Below are positions 28,728-37,079 of a DNA stretch of 64,000 nucleotides, piece by piece; positions within the stretch are counted from its first letter, which is position 1; the number at the start of each line of letters is the position of its first letter. Made by a program: the position numbers and the translations under genes. The notes under the pieces were generated by a model, which did not search any database, was not told the origin of the DNA, and was given only the letters and a program-made list of their open reading frames with translations. Source of the DNA: 2-02-FULL-55-14 sp964534125 (lineage in GTDB: Bacteria; Bacteroidota; Ignavibacteria; UBA10030); assembly GCA_964534125.1 (NCBI GenBank), contig CAZHOJ010000001.1:840428-904427 (forward strand), given 5' to 3'.

Positions 28728-30173
28728 TCATCGCAGGAGGAGGACTTTCCGAACATTGACGCCTTGCGAAGAGGTCAGGCCAATATAGTAAACTCCGGAC
28801 GACAGATCCGCCGCCTGCACGGGGATCACCAGAGGACCGCTCCCGAATTCGCCGTCGGCAATGGTCCTCACCATGCGGCCGAGCATATCATACAGACGGA
28901 TGGAGACCCTCCCGGCCGTTGGATTTGTGAACCGAACAAGTGCTGTTGCGTTGAATGGATTAGGGAAGACAGAGAGCTCCGAAATGGACTGCTTCCATCC
29001 GGCCGGCTCAGCGACTGCCACCACCGGGTCCATGAAGCTCATCCATCCCACCATCGGACTTCCACCCTCCGACCAGGCCGTAAAGATCTTCCCCCCGTTA
29101 AGGAGCACCGTCGGCCAGTACTGATGTACCGTATCTGAGGTCGCTGGCATGAAGAATGCGGTCCCGATCCTACCGCCACTGGCATCGAACCTCTGCGCCC
29201 TCAGCCGCGCCCAAACATCCCTCGTCTCCCACACGACAACGTGATCTCCGGATGTGTCCGCCGCTATCTCCGCTTCGGCATACTGCAGAACGTGCTCGTC
29301 GCTGACCAGTTCTTCGGGGCCGAGAGGCCCCCCCGAAGCGTTGAAACGACGCATGAAAACGCCCGAGAGAGTGTCCTCGTTCACAGCGCTCCATACAACG
29401 GTCCATCCGCCGTCCGGGGCGGTCGCCACGCTGTGTCCCCAGTAGTATTTCCTGCCCGTATCGGACGGGACGACAATCCCTGACCCTATCGGCGTACCAT
29501 CGAGTGCAAACCAACGGGCGATCAGCGTATTGCCCCAATCGTTCTCCCGCAGCCAGACGAGCACGAACCGGCCACCCTGCCGGTCTAGGGCGATCCTCGG
29601 ACGGAGGTTGTCCCGTGTTTCAACGCTGTCGTCGCTGAGCAGCAGGTTCTGACCGACGAGGCCGAGGGTCGGAGTGACAAACTGGCCGCAGACGCCCCAG
29701 GCATTCGTTGTCTGACTGCCCAGTCCCGCCCAGACAGCCAGGAGAGTGGTGTCCGATGTGCGCACGATCCAGGGCGAACCCCGGGTGGCATCGCCCCACC
29801 CGTCATCCAGACGGACAGTGGGCGAGAGAGTCCCGGTACTTCTTTCAAGCACTCGTGCGAGAATGTGATCGTTGAATGCAAATCCCCGCTTGGTCCAGAC
29901 GCAGGTGATCCGCTCCTCGTCCACGACCATATGGGGTCCCGTTGCAAACGACTGGTCAAAACTGACCGGCGTCAGGAGGCATTGACCGGAAAGATCGAAC
30001 ACTGAATACAGAATCGTATCGGCTGACCATAGGAGGTGAATGTTGCCGGATGTGTCGATGGACAGGGACGTCGGAGTCCCTGTGCTATCTGCACTGAACA
30101 GCGTGGGGTTCTGAGCGAGAATCGGCTGAAGGGCAACAGCTGCCAGCATCATCATGCACCCGATCGCTCTCAT
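28728..30173 (-). CDS. secreted protein with T9SS sorting domain
   Basis: This 481-aa protein has a signal peptide, then several repeated strands with Trp/Ser-rich blades (HLLWSADT, VVWETRD, LVWLREND type). These suggest a sialidase-like beta-propeller or similar repeat fold. A C-terminal T9SS sorting domain follows, from VFPNPFNATALVRF through IRLYDMLGRMVRT to GVNVRKVLLLR. GGAGG stands 8 bases upstream of the ATG at 30173. It would be a surface or extracellular protein; activity unknown. Confidence 0.87.
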   Translation of the reverse strand: MRAIGCMMMLAAVALQPILAQNPTLFSADSTGTPTSLSIDTSGNIHLLWSADTILYSVFDLSGQCLLTPVSFDQSFATGPHMVVDEERITCVWTKRGFAFNDHILARVLERSTGTLSPTVRLDDGWGDATRGSPWIVRTSDTTLLAVWAGLGSQTTNAWGVCGQFVTPTLGLVGQNLLLSDDSVETRDNLRPRIALDRQGGRFVLVWLRENDWGNTLIARWFALDGTPIGSGIVVPSDTGRKYYWGHSVATAPDGGWTVVWSAVNEDTLSGVFMRRFNASGGPLGPEELVSDEHVLQYAEAEIAADTSGDHVVVWETRDVWARLRAQRFDASGGRIGTAFFMPATSDTVHQYWPTVLLNGGKIFTAWSEGGSPMVGWMSFMDPVVAVAEPAGWKQSISELSVFPNPFNATALVRFTNPTAGRVSIRLYDMLGRMVRTIADGEFGSGPLVIPVQAADLSSGVYYIGLTSSQGVNVRKVLLLR

Positions 30174-30220
30174 GACTTTATCCTCCCGCTTGTTCTTCCG
30201 TTTGGCTTTTCCACCCTCCA

Positions 30221-30275
30221 TGGTCATCCCCACCGCAGGCGGGATTCAGGATCCATACGCGGGCCGGCCGGAGAA
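30221..30275. repeat. REP-like sequence, family D copy 3
   Basis: It contains GTCATCC...GCGGGATTCAGGATCCATACGC, matching parts of the copies at 28127 and 28629. It lies between the CIA30 gene and the T9SS gene. Confidence 0.6.
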
Positions 30276-30298
30276 GATGACGTATGCACCCCTCCTCT

Positions 30299-30940
30299 TC
30301 ATCGGAGAAGGGCGGCCTCATCATGCACCCGGTAGGCGCTGATCTCGTCCACTTCGAGTCGGAAAGGGCCGTCGATTCCGTCAAGGATGAACAGACCGAT
30401 GCTCCGCACGTTCGACAGATCGATGGGGGGCGCGCTGACACGCTGCCCGAAGATGGTCGTTCGGAGCGCTCTGAACGGCAGACGGATGACCTCCCAGTCA
30501 CCGGTCGTTCCGAACGGAGCACGTCGTGAGACCGTACGCCCCATCCTGCGGGTGCCGTCGTCCACCTGCACCTCGAAGGTCCTTCCATCGCCGCGCACCC
30601 GGAGCTCGATCCCCTCGAATCCGTCGAGGTCGACGACCTTGTCAGCACGGACAGATGTGAATCCGCCTCCCCGTGTGACCAATGTACCCGTGAACCGAAG
30701 GATCCCGTCGTCCACGGAGACATGCCCCTCGGAGCGTCCCCCCATGACCCCATCGTTGACGACCTCCCAGCGAGCCTCGCTTGCAGAGGCGAATGAGAAC
30801 AAGGTCAGGGAAACAGGCTCTTTCTGGTGCTGATATGTCATACTTCCCCCCGATGGGAGCGCAAAAAGAATGATCGGCAGAATGAACATGAGTGCGGCCG
30901 AAAGGTGAGGACCGGATGGTCGTCCGCTGTCATGGGTCAT
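30299..30940 (-). CDS. CIA30-family protein (complex I intermediate-associated protein 30-like)
   Basis: This 213-aa protein has an N-terminal helix (about 15-33) followed by a CIA30 domain: WEVVNDGVMGGRSEGHV, LRVRGDGRTFEVQVDDG and the late SIGLFILDGIDGPFRLEVDEISAY. The family is a galactose-binding-like beta-sandwich. Bacterial members are not known to assist respiratory complex I. GGGAGG precedes the ATG. Confidence 0.88.
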   Translation of the reverse strand: MTHDSGRPSGPHLSAALMFILPIILFALPSGGSMTYQHQKEPVSLTLFSFASASEARWEVVNDGVMGGRSEGHVSVDDGILRFTGTLVTRGGGFTSVRADKVVDLDGFEGIELRVRGDGRTFEVQVDDGTRRMGRTVSRRAPFGTTGDWEVIRLPFRALRTTIFGQRVSAPPIDLSNVRSIGLFILDGIDGPFRLEVDEISAYRVHDEAALLR

Positions 30941-30994
30941 GATGTCCTCCCGGTAAATAGGTTTTAGTGCCGCAACACCGGGGCATGTCTGTTG

Positions 30995-31630
30995 TCACAT
31001 AGTGTATTGCATGCCCGCTGCGACGTTCCACATCTGCAGACCATCCCCGACGGTGTTCTCCATGTCGGTCACCTGGCCGCTCGGGCTCAGGAATTGCCGC
31101 CCGATCCGCAGCGACAAAGAGATGTGCTCCCAGAAGGCCTTTCTCCACGCCCCCTCAACGAAGTAGCCGTATCCGAACAGATCGGGAGCGAACGTCGGCA
31201 CGCTCAGGTGCGTCTGAAGCCCCCGCTTGCGAATGGTGACAAGGCCTCTCATGGCTGTGAGCCCGAATCCGGCACGCACGGAAGAGATGTTCAGGGGTGA
31301 AAACACAAAAGAAAGACCCCAGAGACGCGTGACGGTCCTGCTTTCTATGTCGTCCGGTAAGGAGTACCCGGTCATGAAACCACCGACTGCACCCGGGTAT
31401 ATCCTGTTGTCATGATGCTGAAAGAAGGAGACCCGGATATCGATGCTCGCGGCCAGCGGCGCGGATAACTCTATGCCCCCGCCGATCGGATCGTTGAAGT
31501 CCGGATTGCTGGATCCCTGTTGCGAGGCGAATATGCCGACCTCCTGGGCCCGGACGGAAAGCGGCACAAGCAGGAGAATATAGAACAGAGCACTACGTAT
31601 CGCGGATATGGACTGTGATCGTGAGGTCAT
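30995..31630 (-). CDS. outer-membrane beta-barrel-like protein
   Basis: This 211-aa protein has a signal peptide ending VRAQE and an alternating beta pattern (GGGIELSAPLAASIDIRVSFF, GLSFVFSPLNISSVRAGFGL). It ends AAGMQYTM. I start at the ATG at 31628-31630; upstream residues look untranslated and no start has a strong ribosome site. Function unknown. Confidence 0.65.
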   Translation of the reverse strand: MTSRSQSISAIRSALFYILLLVPLSVRAQEVGIFASQQGSSNPDFNDPIGGGIELSAPLAASIDIRVSFFQHHDNRIYPGAVGGFMTGYSLPDDIESRTVTRLWGLSFVFSPLNISSVRAGFGLTAMRGLVTIRKRGLQTHLSVPTFAPDLFGYGYFVEGAWRKAFWEHISLSLRIGRQFLSPSGQVTDMENTVGDGLQMWNVAAGMQYTM

Positions 31631-31682
31631 ATCTGAACCAAGGGATGCCTGAAAAGCGCGACTGCCTCGCTTCCTGGGCATA

Positions 31683-32702
31683 TCATGATGCTGCTTTTGG
31701 GCCGCGACGAAGGACTCTGTACAACAGATAGGCAAACCCGCCGGACATCAGAAGCATGAGGATAAGGAGGATAGGAAGCAACAGAGATCTGAGTGAGTGC
31801 TCCCGTTCAGCAACGTCATCGGGAAAGAGGGTGCTCAGCCGGACTGGCCGGGATTTCCGTGCAATGACATCGGCCACCCTGAGCGTGACGGGATGGTCGA
31901 ACGCATGCCAGAAGTACAGGTATACCAATCCCTCTTTCAGGTCGAAGATGTTCGAGTAGAGCGTGTTGAGTCTCGTGCCGCTGAAATGGACTGCGTCGAG
32001 GACTGAAGCCAGGGCGTCGACCGTAACGCGGTCCTCACGGCTGAGACTGTCCAGCCTCGCCTCCGTCTTCGTGTAGCGTTCACACGGGTAGTTCCCCCAT
32101 CGGTTCGACGGATTCGCCCGGTTGAAGTTGGTCGATACGATGAATCCGTCCCCTTCCGGCTTACGAGTGAACGCAAGCTCCCCGTTCACATCAGCGCTCA
32201 TCACCACCGCATCCCCCGACGCATCCGCCAGCAGGACCTGTCCGGCGATGGTGCCTCCCCAGTCGTAGCTCCGGGCGACCCCTATCGCTTCGCTCACGGT
32301 GGCACATTGTTCCATGATAGTGAAGCTGATGATCAACCGGGTCGGCTTGCGTCCCGCGGGATTCTCCTTCATGGTGAATACCGGCAAGGAATTTCCGTCA
32401 AAGGCGAGCCCCTTCTCGTTGATACCTCCCTGAGGATACAGATCGCTATATCCGACATACAACACTCCGTAGGTACTGTCGGTCGGCGGTTTGACCCAGT
32501 AGAAGGTGTCAGGATCGTGCCAGTCCTCATTATTTCCAAAGAACACCGAGCCCCCCTTCTGTATGGCGAAGATGGTACAGGAGCTGGTGATGTGCGGAAG
32601 CGCAGACCGTTGCTCCGGATTCCCGACTCCTCCGGCAGGCCCGCACATGCAGAGCATGAACATCAGGGGATACATCGATATCGACGTTGCACTCATTGGC
32701 AT
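31683..32702 (-). CDS. Ntn-hydrolase family protein (linear amide C-N hydrolase/acyltransferase type)
   Basis: This 339-aa protein has a signal segment, then TSSCTIFAIQ..FGNNEDWHDP, the N-terminal nucleophile pattern in which Cys becomes the catalytic residue after processing. GGINEKGLAFDGNSLP follows, and a C-terminal transmembrane helix (about residues 303-325). The Cys and the NNEDW segment fit the penicillin-acylase/carcinine-hydrolase group. It would cleave linear amides at the cell surface, anchored by its tail; substrate unknown. Confidence 0.85.
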   Translation of the reverse strand: MPMSATSISMYPLMFMLCMCGPAGGVGNPEQRSALPHITSSCTIFAIQKGGSVFFGNNEDWHDPDTFYWVKPPTDSTYGVLYVGYSDLYPQGGINEKGLAFDGNSLPVFTMKENPAGRKPTRLIISFTIMEQCATVSEAIGVARSYDWGGTIAGQVLLADASGDAVVMSADVNGELAFTRKPEGDGFIVSTNFNRANPSNRWGNYPCERYTKTEARLDSLSREDRVTVDALASVLDAVHFSGTRLNTLYSNIFDLKEGLVYLYFWHAFDHPVTLRVADVIARKSRPVRLSTLFPDDVAEREHSLRSLLLPILLILMLLMSGGFAYLLYRVLRRGPKAAS

Positions 32703-32776
32703 ACTTGGTTCTTTCTCACATGCGTCCCATCATGTGCCGCGTATTACAGAACTCCTCGCTCTGAGCTATCCAACCG

Positions 32777-33301
32777 TCAATACCCCCCTTCCTTCCGCAG
32801 GACGAGGATCCGTTCAATATGGTGGAACACATGGTCCGCCTGCATCTCCAGGATAAAACCGACGCTTATGCGCTCACTTTCCCCGTTCGGTTCACGGAAC
32901 GCGACAGAGCGGTCCCAACCATCCGGTATCGTATCGAGCAACTGGAGAATATGATGCCGAACGGCCTTCAGCAGGGCTATCGATTCCTCCACGGGTCGGC
33001 GTGAGTATGCCCAGCGTTCTGCCCATTCGGTCTGTGGAATGGCCGAGTACCAGTCGAGCCGGAACTCTGCCTGCTCGTTTCCCAGCACCATCTTGATGCA
33101 GCCTTTCCAGATGTCATCTCCGTCAGCGATATGGTGCACGATCTGCCGGATCGACCAGCCGCCTTCGGCCGGGGCAGCATCGAGCTCTTCATCCGTCAGC
33201 CCGTCGAGCGCGCGGTCCAATGCTGCCGGCCCTTCTCTGAATCGTGCCAGGATAGCGTCCTTGTCACCTTTGGCTTTCATGAATCCGTCGTTCGGGCTCA
33301 T
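32777..33301 (-). CDS. DinB-family protein
   Basis: This 174-aa four-helix-bundle protein has the metal-binding His pattern of DinB/YfiT: WSIRQIVHHIADGDD (about residue 48) and MQADHVFHHIERIL (about 153). Such proteins are often thiol-dependent transferases for bacillithiol, mycothiol or glutathione. The first ATG overlaps the stop of the 56-aa gene upstream (ATGA); a second ATG seven codons in is possible. Confidence 0.9.
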   Translation of the reverse strand: MSPNDGFMKAKGDKDAILARFREGPAALDRALDGLTDEELDAAPAEGGWSIRQIVHHIADGDDIWKGCIKMVLGNEQAEFRLDWYSAIPQTEWAERWAYSRRPVEESIALLKAVRHHILQLLDTIPDGWDRSVAFREPNGESERISVGFILEMQADHVFHHIERILVLRKEGGY

Positions 33302-33468
33302 GGCCTGACCGCTCTTTTCTTTGCCTCGACCTCACGCCGGATCGATGCCGGCATCTCCCTGCATCCGCATGCCTTCACGTGTGCCACGTGCCATCTTATG
33401 CGCTGGTCCAGCGTGGCGTTCTTTGGCATACGGTTTTTTTTGTGCCAGGCTGCGTTGATCTTTGACAT
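33298..33468 (-). CDS. 56-aa conserved small basic protein, coupled to DinB gene
   Basis: ATG at 33466-33468, TGA overlapping the DinB start. The peptide begins MSKINAAWHKKNRMPKN and continues ATLDQRIRWHVAHVKACGCR. The AWH...MPKNATLDQRIRWH...CGCR pattern is one I recognise from short unannotated proteins of many bacteria, but it has no assigned function. The paired His/Cys positions could bind metal. Translational coupling (ATGA) with the DinB gene suggests a joint role. Confidence 0.75.
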   Translation of the reverse strand: MSKINAAWHKKNRMPKNATLDQRIRWHVAHVKACGCREMPASIRREVEAKKRAVRP

Positions 33469-33537
33469 GATGCCCGTCCATGGTATTCCAGGGAAAACTG
33501 CGAACAGCTGACGACGGTCAGCCGGACAACGGACCTC

Positions 33538-33900
33538 TCAGTCCGCCAGCAGCCACTGTTTGGCATCGTCGAAGGCGGTGAACTTCTTCACTCTGTGTCC
33601 CTGGTTTGAGAAGACGGTCTCCAGGAAGTCGAAGTCTGACGAACCCTCTCTGACGACAAGCGCTCTTTTGCACATGCGGGGGACCCCCGCTTCTGCCGCA
33701 ACTTTCGGCATCTGATATGTGTCGAGAACACCTTTCAATCTGGCATCGCGGAGATCATTGAGGATACGCCTGCAGCCATGCTTCTCGATGGCCTTCGATA
33801 CATCCGCAGCAAGGCGCTTGAGGATGAATGCATCGAACGGACCGTCGACGACGATCATAATGCAGTCAAGCTCTTCGTCATAGTGTATCACGTATGGCAC
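33538..33900 (-). CDS. STAS/SpoIIAA-like domain protein
   Basis: This 120-aa protein starts at a GTG (33898-33900) with AAAGGA 7 bases upstream. The sequence PYVIHYDEELDCIMIVVDG, then DVSKAIEKHGCRRILNDLRD, resembles the STAS/SpoIIAA-like fold found in short Bacteroidota proteins. No phosphoserine motif is evident. The longer open frame upstream overlaps the hydrolase gene in another frame and is not believed. Confidence 0.65.
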   Translation of the reverse strand: MPYVIHYDEELDCIMIVVDGPFDAFILKRLAADVSKAIEKHGCRRILNDLRDARLKGVLDTYQMPKVAAEAGVPRMCKRALVVREGSSDFDFLETVFSNQGHRVKKFTAFDDAKQWLLAD

Positions 33901-33965
33901 TGTCGATCCTTTCCGGAAGATAACGAACAAACATCCGGGAATGTCATCCGGCCGTCGCGGCCCCG

Positions 33966-34628
33966 CTACGGCACGGCTTCGAGCAGCTCGACGAGCGGCT
34001 CTCGTGCTGTGCGCTGCACGTTGTGGCCGGACTCGATGGCATGGACGGGCCACCCGCGTGCTGCCGCCCGGTCGGCGAAGCGCTGGAACGGCTGCGGGTC
34101 CGTATCCGGCCGGACGGCCAGGATGTAGATTCCGGGCGGGCGCAGCTCTTCCGGAGAGGTGAGGCGGAGCGTATCAGTCAGGGTCTTGACCGAATGAGGC
34201 ACATCGCGCGGGACGGCGAGTGTGTCGGTGACCCATGGCGGGACATTCATGCCGTTCCGGACATTCCGCCAGAAGGACTCCCTCCCGGCAGAGTCGATCA
34301 TGCCGAGCAGGTTTTCCCCTGAGTTCGGCAGGAAGGCATCGAGGTAGACGAGGCGCCGGATCCGCTCGGGTATGCGATCGGCCACGCCGGTGATGACCAT
34401 GCCGCCGTAGCTGTGCCCGACGAGGACCACGTCGTGCAGACCATCCCAGAGGATCGTATTGACGACATCATCGATGTGGGTGGAGAGGCCGACGTGCGGG
34501 GATGCAAGGTGTACGCGCTCACCCTGGCCCGTAAGGGCAACCCGCACGACCCGATGCCCGCGCAGGGTGAGGAGCGAGTCTACCGCCCTCCAGTCCCAGC
34601 TACCGCCCCAGGCACCGTGAACGATCAC
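33966..34628 (-). CDS. alpha/beta hydrolase, probable loss of signal peptide by in-frame stop
   Basis: This 220-aa alpha/beta hydrolase domain has VHGAWGGSWDW near the start (oxyanion region), nucleophile elbow GHSYGG and a catalytic His near the end (AIESGHNVQR). The open frame begins at GTG 34628. Just upstream and in the same frame, ATG 34721 starts a perfect signal peptide (MRYPMRTGLALFLMVVAVAA...AQP) that ends at a TAA (34644-34646), six codons before the GTG. The gene may therefore be a secreted hydrolase with a nonsense change at codon 26, or be read from the internal GTG without export. Confidence 0.8.
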   Translation of the reverse strand: MIVHGAWGGSWDWRAVDSLLTLRGHRVVRVALTGQGERVHLASPHVGLSTHIDDVVNTILWDGLHDVVLVGHSYGGMVITGVADRIPERIRRLVYLDAFLPNSGENLLGMIDSAGRESFWRNVRNGMNVPPWVTDTLAVPRDVPHSVKTLTDTLRLTSPEELRPPGIYILAVRPDTDPQPFQRFADRAAARGWPVHAIESGHNVQRTAREPLVELLEAVP

Positions 34629-34739
34629 GTACGTATGACGGTGTTAGGGCTGCGCCGGCGTGGCTGCGACAGCAACTACCATCAGAAAAAGGGCAAGACC
34701 GGTCCGCATTGGATACCTCATGTTTCTGAAGTATGAATG

Positions 34740-34771
34740 CCTGCCAGAGAACGCGTTTGCGGGCAGGCAGG
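34740..34771. repeat. 32-bp mini-palindrome (CCTGCC...GGCAGG type)
   Basis: CCTGCC and GGCAGGCAGG arms flank AGAGAACGCGTTTGCG. It lies between the hydrolase and the methyltransferase genes and matches the nested mini-palindrome family in its arms only. Confidence 0.5.
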
Positions 34772-34888
34772 CGTCTTGCACGTGGCCGATGGATGTGATT
34801 GCTGCATTTCCGGAAGTTCTCGCAGTCTTCCCTCAACACCACACTATGGTCATACCTATCGCCGGTTGGCCGTCGTTTGAGCGACTGG

Positions 34889-35662
34889 TCAGGCCGACGA
34901 CGGTCGCGGCTCGGGAATCCGCCGCCTGAAAACGTAGATCGCCCAGCCCAGAGTATCTCGGCCCCAACGCAAGAACGCTCCCCTCTCTTTGGCCACTCGT
35001 TCCACCAGCTCCGGAACGTCCGGGTCATCCGGATGCGAGCGCGCATACTCCGCCGCAGCATACCACTGCAGTCCTTCGTATCTATCCCAGTCGTCCTTGT
35101 TGCTCACAAGAGTGTGGACGAGATCCAGCCCTCGCTGCTCCCCCACCTCAACGTTGCCGGCGTGCGTCCCGAACGCCTCCTTCCCCTGGCCCAGGAACTG
35201 AAGGTACTCCTCAGATGGCTCTTGCAGCCAGTAAGGTTCGCCCACGATCACCCAACCGCCGGGGACTGCCATACTCGCCAGCGCATCCAGAGTGCCGGCG
35301 TACCCTCCGTAGATCCAGCTGGCGCCAATGCAGGAGGCTGCAGCGAAGGTATGAGGTTCGTCCGGCTCGAAGTCGGCGCCGTTCATCTGTAGGACGACGG
35401 CCTGGCCACCTGGTGCTGACCCCCTGAGCCGTTTCTCGGCTTCCGCGACGAAGAACGGTGAGAGGTCTATGCCCAGGCAGCGGACCCCGTAGGCCTTGGT
35501 CAAGCGACCCAGAAACTCGCCCTTGCCGCAGGCAATGTCGACCACGCGCCCGTCGGCGGGAAGCCGCAGCAGTTCCACAAGGCGATCCAGTTTCTCCTCG
35601 CTCGTGGGATTGCAGATCACGTGCTCGCGATGGGTGATGTCGTAGAACTTCCAGGTGTCCAT
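34889..35662 (-). CDS. SAM-dependent methyltransferase
   Basis: This 257-aa class I methyltransferase has motif I VVDIACGKGEFLGRL (about residue 40) and the following acidic Asp in GIDLSPFFV. The start MDTWKFYD at 35660-35662 has GAGGA upstream. It lies directly after the R' box of the last recognisable attC site (35679-35685), so it could be the distal cassette of the integron or the first resident gene beyond it. No attC is visible downstream of it, which favours the latter. Substrate unknown. Confidence 0.88.
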   Translation of the reverse strand: MDTWKFYDITHREHVICNPTSEEKLDRLVELLRLPADGRVVDIACGKGEFLGRLTKAYGVRCLGIDLSPFFVAEAEKRLRGSAPGGQAVVLQMNGADFEPDEPHTFAAASCIGASWIYGGYAGTLDALASMAVPGGWVIVGEPYWLQEPSEEYLQFLGQGKEAFGTHAGNVEVGEQRGLDLVHTLVSNKDDWDRYEGLQWYAAAEYARSHPDDPDVPELVERVAKERGAFLRWGRDTLGWAIYVFRRRIPEPRPSSA

Positions 35663-35678
35663 AGTCAATATCCTCGAC

Positions 35679-35872
35679 GGCGAACGTTCAGGCGCTACAT
35701 GCCACCTCGACACGGACTTGCCGTTTCTCAACCAAGCCGTTCGTCGAAATGCGCATCCCGACGCATGCAAACGAAGGCCGACCGCGGCGCAGCGTATTCA
35801 TGTTCGGTCTGTCCACCATGTCCTTCTTCGGCCCGGTTCGTCAGCGTCAGTTTGAGCACCGGGGTTTTGTGG
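35679..35872 (-). other. attC site of cassette 9 (gene-free cassette)
   Basis: On the minus strand R'' is ACAAAAC (35866-35872). The L'' arm contains CGTCAGTTTGAGC on the plus strand (near 35842). The L'-R' half is GTAGCGCCTGAAC then GTTCGCC (35679-35685). R'' is perfectly complementary to the cassette's own left end GTTTTGT (35905-35911), as a circular cassette requires. The cassette is about 226 bases and holds no gene. Confidence 0.6.
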
Positions 35873-35911
35873 CGGCGGTTCTCAGCGATCTATCGCGCGA
35901 CGCCACAAAAC
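35866..35911. repeat. hairpin at the head of cassette 9
   Basis: A perfect 11-base inverted repeat GTTTTGTGGCG / CGCCACAAAAC encloses 24 bases. It brings the R' box of the preceding site and the R'' box of attC 9 together. Cassette 1 has the same layout at 41476-41521. Confidence 0.7.
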
Positions 35912-36011
35912 GACTGCGGCTCACCCGCAGCGGCCGCACCACTCTATCGTCGAGCCGCTCATGAGACCGGATGCTCGCACGGCCGCTGTCGGGTGCAGCC
36001 GCTTGTTGGGC
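35905..36011 (-). other. attC site of cassette 8 (CPBP protease)
   Basis: A 107-base site. R'' GCCCAAC and R' GTTTTGT on the minus strand are the outer boxes. Arms 35916-35935 and 35981-36002 pair along 20 positions with two extrahelical bases, the normal attC asymmetry. R'' is perfectly complementary to the cassette's left end GTTGGGC at 36828-36834. Confidence 0.85.
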
Positions 36012-36053
36012 GGCAGGCCTCGAGCAAGCCCGTTGATTTCCTCCCGTTGAGCC

Positions 36054-36788
36054 CTACCGCGCTTGCACGGCAAAGACAATCACCTGAAGCGCGTTTGTCA
36101 CGTAGTGTGCAAGGATCAGCGGAACAGCACGGCCAAACCGAAGGTAGTAGAGAGCCATGATCACACCGAAGATAGCCGTCCACGCAACACTGGAGGGCCC
36201 CCGATAGACATGGATTAGACCGAACAGGCACGCCGAGATGACCACGGCGCCCAACTTGCCCGCGGCTGAAGGCCACACCTTCCACAAACGGCTCAGCAGA
36301 AACACCCTGATCACTTCCTCTGAGGCTGCCCCCAACGGTATCAACAATCCTACGAAGAGAACCAACAGCCCGGGGTTGCTGGCCAACTCCACAAAGAGGT
36401 TTCTAACACTCGTGTTGGAGGCAGAGTCTGGAAACCACTCTGAAAGAAAGCGGTTCGAGATGACATTGGCGACAATGATCACAGGTGAGAGGATGAGTGC
36501 GGCGAGCAGATCCGAAGACAGCTTGCCCGGCCTTAGATTGAGGCCTCGAGCAGTCTCCCCACAGAGAAGCCGCAGGAGCAGCAACGCGATCACAATAGCC
36601 AGCGGGGAAATCACCGCGAGGTAGAAGATGAACCCCTGGATGGAAAGCGGCTGGTCTTTCCGAAGCTGATACATGATCAGACTTGAGTAAAGCGGAAGTA
36701 CGCCAGCTATCGCTGCTAGCAGTTGTATCCGTGCTTTGGTCTGCCAAGGCTTGGAGAGTCTGGATGGTTCGCTCTTTGTCGAAGACAT
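36054..36788 (-). CDS. CPBP-family intramembrane protease (integron cassette 8)
   Basis: This 244-aa polytopic protein has about seven helices and the CPBP (CAAX protease/bacteriocin-processing, Abi) motifs: EEVIRV (EExxR-like) near residue 150 and FGLIHVYRG with the catalytic His near 195. It lies inside the integron array, starting 40 bases after the preceding attC and ending 43 bases before its own attC. CPBP proteins process prenylated or peptide substrates or bacteriocin immunity partners; the target is unknown. Different in sequence from the CPBP gene at 55334-56263. Confidence 0.88.
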   Translation of the reverse strand: MSSTKSEPSRLSKPWQTKARIQLLAAIAGVLPLYSSLIMYQLRKDQPLSIQGFIFYLAVISPLAIVIALLLLRLLCGETARGLNLRPGKLSSDLLAALILSPVIIVANVISNRFLSEWFPDSASNTSVRNLFVELASNPGLLVLFVGLLIPLGAASEEVIRVFLLSRLWKVWPSAAGKLGAVVISACLFGLIHVYRGPSSVAWTAIFGVIMALYYLRFGRAVPLILAHYVTNALQVIVFAVQAR

Positions 36789-36827
36789 TTAGGATCCTCC
36801 CACAGGAGACATCCTCGCCGCGAAGCC

Positions 36828-36945
36828 GCCCAACGTCCAGCTGCTAAACTGTGGCGCGCCGCTTTTTTGTACGATTTTCACGACTTGATCTCCATCTAGC
36901 ATCACCGTGAATGAGGACCGATGGCGCGACGTCAGTTTGTTGAGT
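36828..36945 (-). other. attC site of cassette 7 (LamG lipoprotein), with long extension to about 37066
   Basis: R' GTTGGGC (36828-36834) is canonical. The arms AAACTG / CAGTTT with the extrahelical base in CGTCAG, and GCGCGCC/GGCGCG, are visible. R'' is degenerate: ACTCAAC (36939-36945) is the best match. Beyond it, up to about 37066, lies a GC-rich tract (CCGCGGCTCCCGCCTCC...) that is shared with the sites of cassettes 4 and 6. Confidence 0.7.
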
Positions 36946-37009
36946 TCCGGTCGCAGGCCGACCGGAACGAAACCCCGCTTGAATCTCGGTTTTGGCGGGC
37001 CTGCCCGTG

Positions 37010-37033
37010 CCTGCCGTGCGGCAGTCAGGCAGG
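37010..37033. repeat. 24-bp mini-palindrome inside the cassette 7 attC region
   Basis: CCTGCCGTGCGGCAGTCAGGCAGG: inverted arms CCTGCC/GGCAGG and the TGCCGTGCGGCA centre. The same flanks occur in the cassette 4 site with a further 40-bp palindrome inserted (39804-39843). Confidence 0.6.
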
Positions 37034-37079
37034 CGCCGAAACGTAAGTGGAGGCGGGAGCCGCGGGATCAGAGCGGCGA

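Noticed and set aside
35597..35685. A tenth integron cassette made of the methyltransferase gene
   Set aside because: No attC-like palindrome is found downstream of the gene (34740-34888), so I treat it as adjacent resident DNA, though loss of the terminal attC cannot be excluded.
36054..36788. The cassette-borne CPBP protease as a proven defence (Abi) gene
   Set aside because: The family motif is present, but CPBP proteins have many roles and no phage- or bacteriocin-related neighbour supports a specific claim.
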